8,269 nucleotides of DNA from JAADDG01 sp964450755 (GCA_964450755.1 CAYVDJ010000087.1:1-8269); one strand, 5' to 3'; positions 1 through 6,757 are shown, numbered from the stretch's first letter. Notes: generated by a model not told the origin, from the sequence alone. Numbers and translations: made by a program.

Positions 1-1
1 A

Positions 2-145
2 GAGTGGAAAAAGATAAAAGGAATTAGGGATTTTATATCGCATCACTATTTTGACTTGGATGCAGAAGTCATTTTTGGTATATGTCAAAACAATATTGAT
101 GATTTATTAAAAACTTTAAAACAGATAAGAGATGATTTAAAGTGA
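2..145 (+). CDS. HepT-like (DUF86) ribonuclease toxin, C-terminal fragment
   Basis: The reading frame is open from the window edge and ends at TGA 143-145, giving the last 47 residues of a protein whose start lies outside. The fragment contains R-D-F-I-S-H-H-Y at residues 9-16 (bases 26-49). This matches the RX4HXY motif of HepT/DUF86 proteins, and the following 'FDLDAEVIF' stretch and helical C-terminus are also typical. In characterised MntA-HepT pairs HepT is a HEPN ribonuclease toxin, and the nucleotidyltransferase MntA silences it by AMPylating the Tyr of this motif. That is family knowledge. The partner would be expected just upstream, outside the window, so pairing is inferred. The gene overlaps the next small ORF by 4 bases. 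Other HEPN-family proteins remain possible because only the C-terminus is visible. Confidence 0.72.
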   Translation, partial: EWKKIKGIRDFISHHYFDLDAEVIFGICQNNIDDLLKTLKQIRDDLK

Positions 146-318
146 TAGATATAAAACAAAGATTATTGTGTAGTGGGATTTTAGAAAAACCACTTTTATC
201 TCAAACTCTTGATATGGCTCAAATGGCAAAAGTTCCACCAGAACTTATGAGTAAATTTCAACTTATTATCTACTCTGATCCTATTGATGCAGTATTTAAA
301 GCTTTAGGGGTAGAGTGA
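142..318 (+). CDS. Small hypothetical protein (58 aa) coupled to the HepT-like gene
   Basis: A 58-codon frame starts with GTG 142-144, overlaps the HepT-like stop in a GTGA arrangement, and ends at TGA 316-318. It reads V-I-D-I-K-Q-R-L-L at the N-terminus and ends Y-S-D-P-I-D-A-V-F-K-A-L-G-V-E. There is no signal peptide, membrane segment or Cys/His cluster. There is no good Shine-Dalgarno sequence, so translation would depend on coupling to the upstream gene. I do not recognise the family. It could be a real small accessory gene, or the remnant of a longer gene lost at the tRNA boundary, since it stops 16 bases before the tRNA 3' end. The overlap and the protein-like composition are the only support. 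Confidence 0.45.
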   Translation: MIDIKQRLLCSGILEKPLLSQTLDMAQMAKVPPELMSKFQLIIYSDPIDAVFKALGVE

Positions 319-334
319 TTTTAGGAGTTTTAAA

Positions 335-411
335 TGGTAGCAGAGGGGGAACTCGAATCCCCGACCTCCGGCTTATGAGACCAGCGCTCTAACCAGCTGA
401 GCTACCCTGCC
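335..411 (-). tRNA. tRNA-Met (CAT anticodon), elongator type
   Basis: The reverse complement folds into a full 77-nt cloverleaf. It has a 7-bp acceptor stem GGCAGGG/CTCTGCT (G1-U72 and one internal G-U wobble), a D-stem GCTC/GAGC, an anticodon stem CTGGT/GCCGG with loop CTCATAA, a T-stem GGGGA/TCCCC with loop TTCGAGT, discriminator A and an encoded CCA. The anticodon CAT lies at 375-377. The GGC...GCTACCA acceptor end and the paired first position point to elongator tRNA-Met. Initiator tRNA has a 1-72 mismatch and three G-C pairs closing the anticodon stem. A tRNA-Ile with lysidine-modified CAU is less likely but not strictly excluded. The gene lies 123 bases downstream of ligA on the same strand, so it could be read from the operon or from its own promoter (a TAAAAT at 430-435, - strand, is a possible -10). 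Confidence 0.96.
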
Positions 412-420
412 ATCGAAAAT

Positions 421-483
421 TAGAAGAGGATTTTAACAAAAGAATACTTATGGTTTCTTTAATATCTCTTTGTTACTCTTCTA
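421..483. repeat. Bulged inverted repeat between ligA and tRNA-Met, possible terminator
   Basis: The outer arms TAGAAGAG (421-428) and CTCTTCTA (476-483) are perfect complements. The inner arms TAACAAA (434-440) and TTTGTTA (469-475) are also perfect complements. A 5-base bulge (429-433) separates the two left arms, and the right arms are contiguous. The loop is 28 bases and contains a weaker internal AAAGAA/TTCTTT pairing. On the + strand the right arm runs into a T-rich tract (CTATTTTTCTATTTT); on the - strand it is followed by a short ATTTT. It may be a weak, possibly bidirectional terminator downstream of ligA, but the stem is AT-rich and the loop long. A possible -10 for the tRNA gene (430-435, - strand) sits in the bulge. 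Bases 412-534 contain no other feature I can support. Confidence 0.35.
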
Positions 484-534
484 TTTTTCTATTTTATACA
501 TTCTCCCTCTTTTATCACCCGTTTACTTTAAAAG

Positions 535-2487
535 TTACAAAAGATCTTTTAACTCTTCCTCATTCAAAATCTTTACTCCAAGCTCTTTTGCTTTTTCATA
601 TTTTTTACCCGGATCCTCTCCGCAGATGACAAAATCGGTTTTTTTGGAAACACTGTTTGTTACTTTTGCACCGAGTTTTTCGAGGAGTTCTTTTAGTTGG
701 CTTCTAGGGCGGCTTAGAGAACCTGTGATAACAACTGTTTTGTTTTTAAAAGGAGAGTCGATACTTGTTTCCTCTTTTTTGACAAACGGTTTTATGATAT
801 TTAGAAGTTTTATGATCTTTTCTTTATTGACTCTGATAAATTCCAAAAATGATTCTGCCATCTCTTCGCCAAAACCGTCTATCTCAAGCAACTCTTCTTT
901 GGTTGTATTCAAAAAAGTGGTACCGAAAGTTTTGCATATCTTTTTACTTGCAACCTCTCCGATATGTTCTATTGCGAGTGAGTTTACAAATCTCCAGCAT
1001 TCACTGTTTTTTGAACTCTCTATTGCATTTAAAAGATTTTTAGCCTTTTTCTCCTTAAAGCCTTCTAGTTTCAAAAGATCTTCCATTTTGAGGTGATAAA
1101 GGTCGATGACACTTTTGACAAGTCCCTCTTTGTAGAGTTGTTCTACTATCTTTGAACCCAAACCGTCGATATTCAGACACTGTTTGCCTGAAAAATAGAT
1201 GATGCTGTTTACAACTCTTGCGGGACATTCGAGATTTTGACACTTGATCAAAGCTCCCTCATCCAAAAGTTCGCTTTTACAGACCGGACAATGGGTGGGT
1301 CGTTTGATCTTTTTTGTCTCCTTACCTCTAAACTCTTTTTGAACTTTTGTGATTTTGGGTATCACATCTCCGCTTCTTATGATGATCACTCTGTCACCTA
1401 TACGGATATCCATCCTCTCTATTTCGTCAAAATTGTGAAGAGTTGCTCTCTCTACGGTTACACCCTCTATATCAACCGGTTCGACAACCGCCACAGGCGT
1501 AACGACTCCGGTTCTTCCCACTTGCAAGATGATATCTTTTATCACCGTACTTTTTTCGATAGCAGGAAATTTATATGCAACCATCCATTTTGGATATTTT
1601 ACCGTATAGCCTAAAATCTCCTGAAACTTTATATCATTTACCTTTACGACCATTCCATCCATCATAAAAGGTGTCTCTTCCCTCTCTTTTATGAGAGTGT
1701 TATAAACATCTTCGATACATTTTAGATCATTGCATATCTTTCTGACAGGAGGAGAGAGAAAGCCAAGGGAATAGATAAAGTCCATCATTTTATCAAGCTT
1801 ATCGATATTTAGAGTATTTACACCGACACTCCACGGTTGAAACACAAGCTTTCTTTTTGCGGTAACGGATGAGTCAAGCTGTCTCAAACTTCCGGCTGCC
1901 GCATTTCTCGGATTTGCAAAAGTGGGTAAATCCTCTTTTATCCTCTCTTTGTTTATCTTCTCAAAATCTTTTTTTCTGATGATCACCTCGCCTCGTATCT
2001 CGATAAGTCCTTTATAGTCGATAGAAAGAGGAATGCTTCTTATCGTCATGGCATTTAGGGTTACATCTTCTCCTGTCTCTCCGTCTCCTCTGGTGATCGC
2101 CTGTTTTAGGGTACCGTTTTCATAGATGAGATTCAAACTTGCCCCGTCAAATTTCGGTTCGCAGTAGAGAGCTGTTTTGCCTACCTTTTTAAAGACTCTG
2201 TCTATCCACTCAATAAGCTCTTTTTCATCAAAAACATCTTCCATACTCCACATTCTTGAGAGATGAGAAGCCTTTTTGAACTCTTTTGCCACACCGTATC
2301 CGATTCTTTGGGTGGGGGAGTCTGGATCGATGAGTTTTGGATGTTCTTTTTCAAACTTCTCAACCTCTTTATAGAGTTTGTCATACTCCTCATCGGTAAC
2401 TGTCGGATTGTCTTCTACATAGTAGGCATAGGCATACTTTTTGAGAAGTTTGGCTTTTTGCTTATACTCTTGCTCGGTTTTTATCAT
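535..2487 (-). CDS. ligA: NAD-dependent DNA ligase LigA
   Basis: The 650-residue product seals nicks in duplex DNA during replication and repair, using NAD+. The visible domain order is complete: an N-terminal Ia region with Y-Y (22-23) and D-E-E-Y-D (32-36); the adenylation domain with K-F-D-G at 112-115, where Lys112 is the residue that becomes adenylated; the T-R-G-D-G-x-x-G-E-D-V-T motif at 132-143; an OB fold; a four-Cys zinc finger (C400, C403, C416, C421); helix-hairpin-helix repeats at about 436-560; and a BRCT domain at 578-650. Length is close to the family norm. The ATG lies 9 bases after the stop of the rhodanese gene and has only a weak AAAAG ribosome site, which suggests translational coupling. 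It is the last protein gene of the operon. Nothing appears broken. Confidence 0.98.
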   Translation of the reverse strand: MIKTEQEYKQKAKLLKKYAYAYYVEDNPTVTDEEYDKLYKEVEKFEKEHPKLIDPDSPTQRIGYGVAKEFKKASHLSRMWSMEDVFDEKELIEWIDRVFKKVGKTALYCEPKFDGASLNLIYENGTLKQAITRGDGETGEDVTLNAMTIRSIPLSIDYKGLIEIRGEVIIRKKDFEKINKERIKEDLPTFANPRNAAAGSLRQLDSSVTAKRKLVFQPWSVGVNTLNIDKLDKMMDFIYSLGFLSPPVRKICNDLKCIEDVYNTLIKEREETPFMMDGMVVKVNDIKFQEILGYTVKYPKWMVAYKFPAIEKSTVIKDIILQVGRTGVVTPVAVVEPVDIEGVTVERATLHNFDEIERMDIRIGDRVIIIRSGDVIPKITKVQKEFRGKETKKIKRPTHCPVCKSELLDEGALIKCQNLECPARVVNSIIYFSGKQCLNIDGLGSKIVEQLYKEGLVKSVIDLYHLKMEDLLKLEGFKEKKAKNLLNAIESSKNSECWRFVNSLAIEHIGEVASKKICKTFGTTFLNTTKEELLEIDGFGEEMAESFLEFIRVNKEKIIKLLNIIKPFVKKEETSIDSPFKNKTVVITGSLSRPRSQLKELLEKLGAKVTNSVSKKTDFVICGEDPGKKYEKAKELGVKILNEEELKDLL

Positions 2488-2496
2488 CTTTTTGTC

Positions 2497-3240
2497 TTAC
2501 ATCATAAATGTTACGGCTATTGGCATTCTGTCTTTTTTATAACCCTCTATCCCCTCTTTATAATATCTTGCATTTTTGTAACCCATATCAAAAAGTTTCC
2601 ATGTAGCCATAAAAGCTCTTTTGTCTTTTCCATTGTTCCCAAACAAAATGATCATAACATTCTTGTCAACAGGAAGCATACCTTTGAATTTGTCCATATT
2701 TTTATACGGTATAGACAAAGCTGCCGGAACAGTGCCTCTTGCAAATTCGTTATAGTTTCTTACATCGATAAAAAGAGCCGTATGTTTTTGAAATCCGTCA
2801 TAAACATCACTTCTTCCTGCCTCTTTAAAAAACTTTTTGCTCCATTCGGGCATTCCGCCAAGATATGTTTTGACATTTTTATATCCTCTTTTCATCAGAT
2901 CTTTTGTAAAAACCGCCGCAGATCCGCAACTGTAACCTCTGCAATAGACTATGATTTTTTGATTTTTGTCATATTTTACTTTATCGCTCTCATAGAAATT
3001 AACAGCGGTCGGGATGTGTGATTCTCTGTAATTGCTGCCGTTTCTTGAATCTATAATGATCGTATCCGATTTTCCTTCGACATTGTTTAAAACCGCTTTT
3101 TTGACCTCTTCATAATTTACCGTCTGTATATGATTTTTCTTTATAAAATTGATGATTTTGGGATTTGTTACCTCTTTGCTGATTTGTGCAAAAAGAGAAA
3201 ACGAGATTATCATCAAAACTATCGTAATTTTTTTAAACAT
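2497..3240 (-). CDS. Exported tandem-rhodanese sulfurtransferase
   Basis: The 247-residue product begins with a signal peptide (two Lys, hydrophobic core at 5-17, likely cleavage after Ala18), so the protein is probably periplasmic. Two rhodanese-like domains follow. Domain 1 (about 40-135) has D-S-R-N at 64-67, the H-I-P turn at 75-77 and a loop Y-C-R-G-Y-S-C-G-S-A at 99-108; Cys100 is the expected persulfide-carrying residue and Cys105 is a second thiol in the same loop. Domain 2 (about 150-245) keeps the fold marks D-V-R (159-161) and G-T-V-P-A-A (169-174), but its loop F-G-N-N-G-K-D-K-R has Gly201 at the Cys position and is probably non-catalytic. A good AAGGA ribosome site overlaps the folP stop. 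Sulfur transfer is inferred from the family; the substrate is unknown. It is the one operon member with no replication or biosynthetic theme. Confidence 0.88.
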   Translation of the reverse strand: MFKKITIVLMIISFSLFAQISKEVTNPKIINFIKKNHIQTVNYEEVKKAVLNNVEGKSDTIIIDSRNGSNYRESHIPTAVNFYESDKVKYDKNQKIIVYCRGYSCGSAAVFTKDLMKRGYKNVKTYLGGMPEWSKKFFKEAGRSDVYDGFQKHTALFIDVRNYNEFARGTVPAALSIPYKNMDKFKGMLPVDKNVMIILFGNNGKDKRAFMATWKLFDMGYKNARYYKEGIEGYKKDRMPIAVTFMM

Positions 3241-3249
3241 GCTTTTCCT

Positions 3250-4395
3250 TTATATCAGTGTTGAATTTATAGCTTCAAATACTTTGACAGCCTGTGAATG
3301 CTCTTTGACATCATGTACTCTCAGTATGGAAGCTCCGTTTTGCAAGGCTTTTAGATGGATAGCCAAAGTACCGGGCAATCTCTCTTCAATATCAGAAGGA
3401 GATATTTTGTCTATCATCGATTTTCTGCTTGCTCCTATCAAAAGTTCGTAGCCGTATTTGGTAAAATGCTTGAGATGTTTTATCAAAAGAAGATTATCTT
3501 TAAGCCTTTTGCCAAATCCTATTCCTACATCCAAAATTATATCATCTATTTTATATTTTAAAGCTTTTTCTATTCTCTTTTGAAAAAAACTGTCAATCTC
3601 ATCTATCACATCTTCATAGAAAGGATCTTTTTGCATATCTTTGGGTGTGCCTTTCATGTGCATCAAAATAACGGTTGCATTGTGCATAGATGCCGCTTTT
3701 GCCACTTCGTCATTTGAGAGTGCGGTTATATCGTTTACTATCTTAAATCCCCTCTCAAGAGCATAGTTAAGAGATTTTGGAGAGTAGCTGTCAAGGCTGA
3801 AAAGAGCTTTTTGATAAAGGGAGTTTTGATAAACTGTGTCGATAAACGGTTTTACTCTTTTAAACTCCTCCTCTTCTGCAACATATTCGCTTCCCGGACG
3901 GCTTGAAACCCCTCCTATATCGATGATATCGGCTCCTTCTTCTATCATCGATAGAATCTTTTCCTGCGCATTGTCAGGTGAAAATCTGCTTTTTTGATAA
4001 AAACTGTCTTCGTTTGCGTTGATAACTCCCATTATCTTTACGGGGTGTTTTTCTTTGCCGATAAAATTTTTAAGTTCATTTGAGAGATCTTTCAGACCAA
4101 AAGGCTGAATTTTCTCTTTTTTGACAAGCAGTTTTATCTGTTTGGGTGTTGCCATCAAAACGGCATCGATATACTCTTTTTTACAGTTTATCGCATCTTT
4201 TGAAACTGCCAGATCTGCACCGACAGAGAGAGCATCCTGTTTTAGGATATTTGCAGCCGGTGTTTTTATATTTTTGATCAAAAAAAGCAAAACTTTTGTT
4301 TTGTCTTTCATGATCTTTATACCGGCTTTTGTAGAGTTTACTTTTTCAAAAAGCCTTTTTGGGTCAGTATCAGAATCCAGAAAAAATACTTTCAT
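3250..4395 (-). CDS. folP: Dihydropteroate synthase with N-terminal extension
   Basis: It condenses p-aminobenzoate with 7,8-dihydropterin pyrophosphate to make dihydropteroate in folate synthesis, and is the sulfonamide target. The TIM-barrel motifs appear in order: I-M-G-V-I-N-A-N-E-D-S-F (121-132), G-A-D-I-I-D-I-G-G-V-S-S-R-P-G (154-168, pABA loop region), V-N-D-I-T-A-L (220-226), L-M-H-M-K-G-T-P (244-251), D-V-G-I-G-F-G-K (289-296), I-G-A-S-R-K-S (320-326) and the final R-V-H-D-V (359-363). At 381 residues it is about 100 longer than E. coli FolP; the excess is an N-terminal block (1-116) with no motif I recognise. H. pylori FolP is of similar length, so this is probably a lineage trait. 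The ATG overlaps the holB stop by 4 bases (ATGA), and a GGGAG ribosome site precedes it. Confidence 0.95.
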   Translation of the reverse strand: MKVFFLDSDTDPKRLFEKVNSTKAGIKIMKDKTKVLLFLIKNIKTPAANILKQDALSVGADLAVSKDAINCKKEYIDAVLMATPKQIKLLVKKEKIQPFGLKDLSNELKNFIGKEKHPVKIMGVINANEDSFYQKSRFSPDNAQEKILSMIEEGADIIDIGGVSSRPGSEYVAEEEEFKRVKPFIDTVYQNSLYQKALFSLDSYSPKSLNYALERGFKIVNDITALSNDEVAKAASMHNATVILMHMKGTPKDMQKDPFYEDVIDEIDSFFQKRIEKALKYKIDDIILDVGIGFGKRLKDNLLLIKHLKHFTKYGYELLIGASRKSMIDKISPSDIEERLPGTLAIHLKALQNGASILRVHDVKEHSQAVKVFEAINSTLI

Positions 4396-5006
4396 CTCTT
4401 CTCCCTGTTTATGATTGTTAAAAACAGATTGGCAAGGATGATTTGCGCTCTTGTGTTAAGATCCGCAAGTTCCATGGCTTTTGAAAATTGGGATATCTCT
4501 TTTTCACTGAGAGTTATTTTATCTTTTAAAAGAGCATTTTTTAAAAGTTGTTGTATTATCTCTTTTAGTTCACCCTTTTTTGTATAGCGGTTTTCTTTTA
4601 AAAATTCAAAAATCTCTTTCAGACTCAGTTTGTCAAGTTTAAAAGGAAGTTCTATCTCATCTTTGGATGTTTTTATATATCTGATGGACATTCTTGATCT
4701 GATAGTCGGCAAAAAGATCGCTTTGGAGGGAGATATCATGATGATTATGATGTTTCGCGGAGGTTCCTCCAAAATCTTTAAAAGCGCATTTTGTGCATAA
4801 ATATTGTAGTTTTTTGCACAAAGGATTAGATATTTTGTTTCACTTTCAGCGATATATGCCTCTTTTACAACCTCTTTTACATTTTCTACTTTAAATTCAT
4901 CGGTTTCAAAAACCTTATGATTATACCCTTCAATCTCCTCTAAAATTTTTAAAAGAGCATTTTGTAACTCTTTTGATATTATTATTTTATTGTTAGATAT
5001 TTCCAA
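4392..5006 (-). CDS. holB: DNA polymerase III delta' subunit, short epsilonproteobacterial form
   Basis: This is a clamp-loader subunit that helps load the sliding clamp onto primed DNA. The AAA+ core signature is clear: Q-N-A-L-L-K-I-L-E-E-P-P-R-N (72-85) followed by S-P-S-K-A-I-F-L-P-T-I-R-S-R-M (92-106). The latter corresponds to the L-x-T-I-x-S-R-C sensor region, with Met in place of Cys. No Walker A or zinc-binding segment is present, and the protein (204 aa) is far shorter than E. coli delta' (334 aa), as expected in this lineage. I chose TTG 5006: it has GGAAG 6 bases upstream and places the start where the conserved I-I-I-S strand begins. An ATG at 5033 would add 9 residues (213 aa) but has only a weak ribosome site. 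The start lies inside the end of hobA, so translation is probably coupled. It overlaps folP by 4 bases. Confidence 0.9.
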   Translation of the reverse strand: MEISNNKIIISKELQNALLKILEEIEGYNHKVFETDEFKVENVKEVVKEAYIAESETKYLILCAKNYNIYAQNALLKILEEPPRNIIIIMISPSKAIFLPTIRSRMSIRYIKTSKDEIELPFKLDKLSLKEIFEFLKENRYTKKGELKEIIQQLLKNALLKDKITLSEKEISQFSKAMELADLNTRAQIILANLFLTIINREKR

Positions 5007-5541
5007 GTTCAACTTCCGCAAAAAGGATCGCATCGATACTTTTGTTGAACAGTCTTATAAGCTGAATGAGTTTTATATCAAGAAGTTCATCTTCAGGCAG
5101 ATAGAAAGCGTTTTGGATCTGCTCATCCAAAAGCCATATAAAACTGTTGTCTTTTCTTTTTGCTATCTGTGCGCGGACAGTATTACTTTTGCCTATATAA
5201 AAAAATGTATATCCGTTTGGAAATGACAAAGAGAGCATATCTTCCAGACTCTGCATCTCCTCTTTGGTCTTTATTTTATCCATATAGGGAAATATCGTTC
5301 CAAGAGATATGATAGGCAAAAGAGGTCTGTTGTTTTTCATATTGTTAAGATGAGACAGGATATATCTTGAAAACCACTCTCTTTCCCTGTCGGTTATCAG
5401 TAAAAATGTATGATCATTCAAAAGATCGACGATTGCATGAGCCGCAAGAGGGATCCAGTCAAAACGCTTCTCCTCCATCCAACTCATGTGAGAGGAATCT
5501 TTTCTGATCGTTTCCAGTGTCCAGGTGGCAAAATCTTTCAT
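4993..5541 (-). CDS. hobA: HobA, DnaA-binding replication initiation protein
   Basis: The 182-residue product resembles H. pylori HobA (HP1230, about 180 aa) along its length. Shared features include the N-terminal M-K-(D/N)-F-x-x-W, the W-F-x-x-Y-I-L-S-x-L-N segment (56-66), R-P-L-L-x-x-I (72-78), the hydrophobic F-I-W-L-L-D-E (134-140) and L-L-D-I-K-L-I-Q-L-I-R-L-F (153-165). HobA binds DnaA domains I-II and promotes assembly of the initiation complex at oriC; it is a structural analogue of DiaA confined to epsilonproteobacteria. This is family knowledge. The ATG follows the lysC stop by 13 bases with a modest AGAG ribosome site, and the 3' end overlaps holB. There is no signal peptide or membrane segment, which fits a cytoplasmic protein. 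Confidence 0.93.
   Translation of the reverse strand: MKDFATWTLETIRKDSSHMSWMEEKRFDWIPLAAHAIVDLLNDHTFLLITDREREWFSRYILSHLNNMKNNRPLLPIISLGTIFPYMDKIKTKEEMQSLEDMLSLSFPNGYTFFYIGKSNTVRAQIAKRKDNSFIWLLDEQIQNAFYLPEDELLDIKLIQLIRLFNKSIDAILFAEVELGNI
5013..5017 (-). promoter_or_regulatory. Ribosome-binding site for the holB TTG start, inside hobA
   Basis: GGAAG on the - strand lies 6 bases before TTG 5006 and within the last codons of hobA. It favours the TTG start over the ATG at 5033, which is preceded only by AAAAG. The evidence is the spacing and match; no experiment supports it. Confidence 0.4.
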
Positions 5542-5554
5542 TTTTTCTCTAAAT

Positions 5555-6757
5555 TCACTTGTCTAATTCATACGCACTGTGAAGAGCTTTTACCGCCTGT
5601 TCGCTTAAACTCTCGTCTATTATCATAGATATCTTGATCTCGCTTGTGCTGATAATCTCTATATTGATATTCTCTTTTGCCATAGTTTCAAATGCTTTAC
5701 TGGCTACTCCGCTGTGGGATTTCATACCTACTCCGATTACCGAAACCTTTGCCACATTTTTGTCATATTCGAGATGATCGGCAGCATGCATCTTTTCCAT
5801 GATCTCTTTTGCTCTTTCTAGTTCGTTTTGGGGAACCGTAAAACCGAGATTTGTTGTTCCGTCATGCCCTACATTTTGTATAATCATATCTACATTTATA
5901 TTTTCCTCAGCCAGTTTGGAGAAGATGGATGCTGCGATTCCGGGTTTGTCTTTGACTCCTCGCAGAGATATTCTTGCCTGATTTTTATCAAGTGCTATGC
6001 CGCTTACAAGTGGTTTTTCCATGATATTCTCTTCCTTTGTGATTAATGTGCCTTCATTGTTGTTAAAACTGCTTCTTGTTACCAGATTTACATCCAGTTT
6101 TTTGGCAAGTTCCACTGATCTGCTTTGAAGAACTTTAGCGCCCAGACTTGCAAATTCAAGCATCTCGTCATAAGAGATCACATCTATCTTTTTTGCCTTT
6201 TTTTCAATTCTGGGATCTGTTGTATAAACTCCGTCAACATCGGTATATATTTCGCAAAGATCCGCTTTCAAAGCTCCTGCAATCGCAACTGCCGAAAGAT
6301 CGCTTCCTCCTCTTCCGAGTGTTGAAACTTCTCCGTTTTTTGTAATTCCCTGAAAACCGGCAACGACGATTATCTTACCTTCGTCAAGAAGATTTTGAAT
6401 ACATTTGCTGTTGATATTGTCTATTCTTGCGGTTGTATGAGAATCATCGGTATAGATACCCGCCTGTCTGCCCGTAAGAGCGATAGAGTCAAATCCCATC
6501 TCACTCAATGCGATGGATAAAAGTGCGGAAGTTACTCTCTCTCCCGAACTTAAAAGCATATCAAGTTCCCTTTTGCTCGGTGTTTTGCTAAAGTGATGGG
6601 CGTATTTCAAAAGTTTGTTTGTCTCTCCGCTCATCGCAGATACCACAACTACTACCTGATGTCCTTCTCTTTTGGTTTTTGCCACTCTTTTGGCCACATT
6701 TTCTATCCTCTCAAGCGTCCCTACGCTTGTTCCCCCGTATTTTTGTACTATCAACAC
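5555..6757 (-). CDS. lysC: Aspartate kinase
   Basis: It phosphorylates L-aspartate, the first step towards lysine/diaminopimelate, threonine and methionine. The 400-residue product has K-Y-G-G-T-S at 6-11 (ATP site), S-G-E-R at 71-74, G-R-G-G-S-D at 148-153 and Y-T-D-V-D-G-V-Y-T-T-D-P-R at 171-183. Two C-terminal ACT domains (about 264-330 and 338-400) are the usual site of amino-acid feedback. This is the standard monofunctional length. The start is GTG, sharing one base with the rppH stop (TAGTG), with AAGGG 8 bases upstream; TTG at the next codon is a possible alternative. A strong internal ribosome site before Met246 suggests a separate beta subunit as well. Its position between rppH and hobA matches the order known from H. 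pylori. Confidence 0.97.
   Translation of the reverse strand: MLIVQKYGGTSVGTLERIENVAKRVAKTKREGHQVVVVVSAMSGETNKLLKYAHHFSKTPSKRELDMLLSSGERVTSALLSIALSEMGFDSIALTGRQAGIYTDDSHTTARIDNINSKCIQNLLDEGKIIVVAGFQGITKNGEVSTLGRGGSDLSAVAIAGALKADLCEIYTDVDGVYTTDPRIEKKAKKIDVISYDEMLEFASLGAKVLQSRSVELAKKLDVNLVTRSSFNNNEGTLITKEENIMEKPLVSGIALDKNQARISLRGVKDKPGIAASIFSKLAEENINVDMIIQNVGHDGTTNLGFTVPQNELERAKEIMEKMHAADHLEYDKNVAKVSVIGVGMKSHSGVASKAFETMAKENINIEIISTSEIKISMIIDESLSEQAVKALHSAYELDK
6031..6037 (-). promoter_or_regulatory. Internal ribosome-binding site in lysC, possible beta-subunit start
   Basis: AAGGAAG on the - strand lies 8 bases before an in-frame ATG (first base 6022, Met246 of LysC). Translation from there would give a 155-residue product containing only the two ACT domains. 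In Bacillus subtilis aspartokinase II and Corynebacterium LysC an in-phase internal start makes just such a beta subunit. Whether it is used here is inference from spacing and position. Confidence 0.4.

Noticed and set aside
335..411. Initiator tRNA-fMet or tRNA-Ile(CAU)
   Set aside because: Position 1-72 can pair (G-U) and the anticodon stem lacks the three G-C pairs of initiators; the GGC...GCTACCA ends fit elongator tRNA-Met better than tRNA-Ile.
470..1096. 208-codon open frame on the + strand
   Set aside because: It is antisense to ligA, Ser/Phe-rich and without any family likeness; the - strand frame carries the full BRCT and HhH domains of LigA.
2263..3021. 252-codon open frame on the + strand
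   Set aside because: It spans the junction of ligA and the rhodanese gene in antisense, and both of those are clearly coding.
3794..3835. Repeated TTTTGATAAA-like words in folP
   Set aside because: They encode repeated Tyr-Gln pairs within a normal part of the synthase and are too short and AT-rich to mean more.
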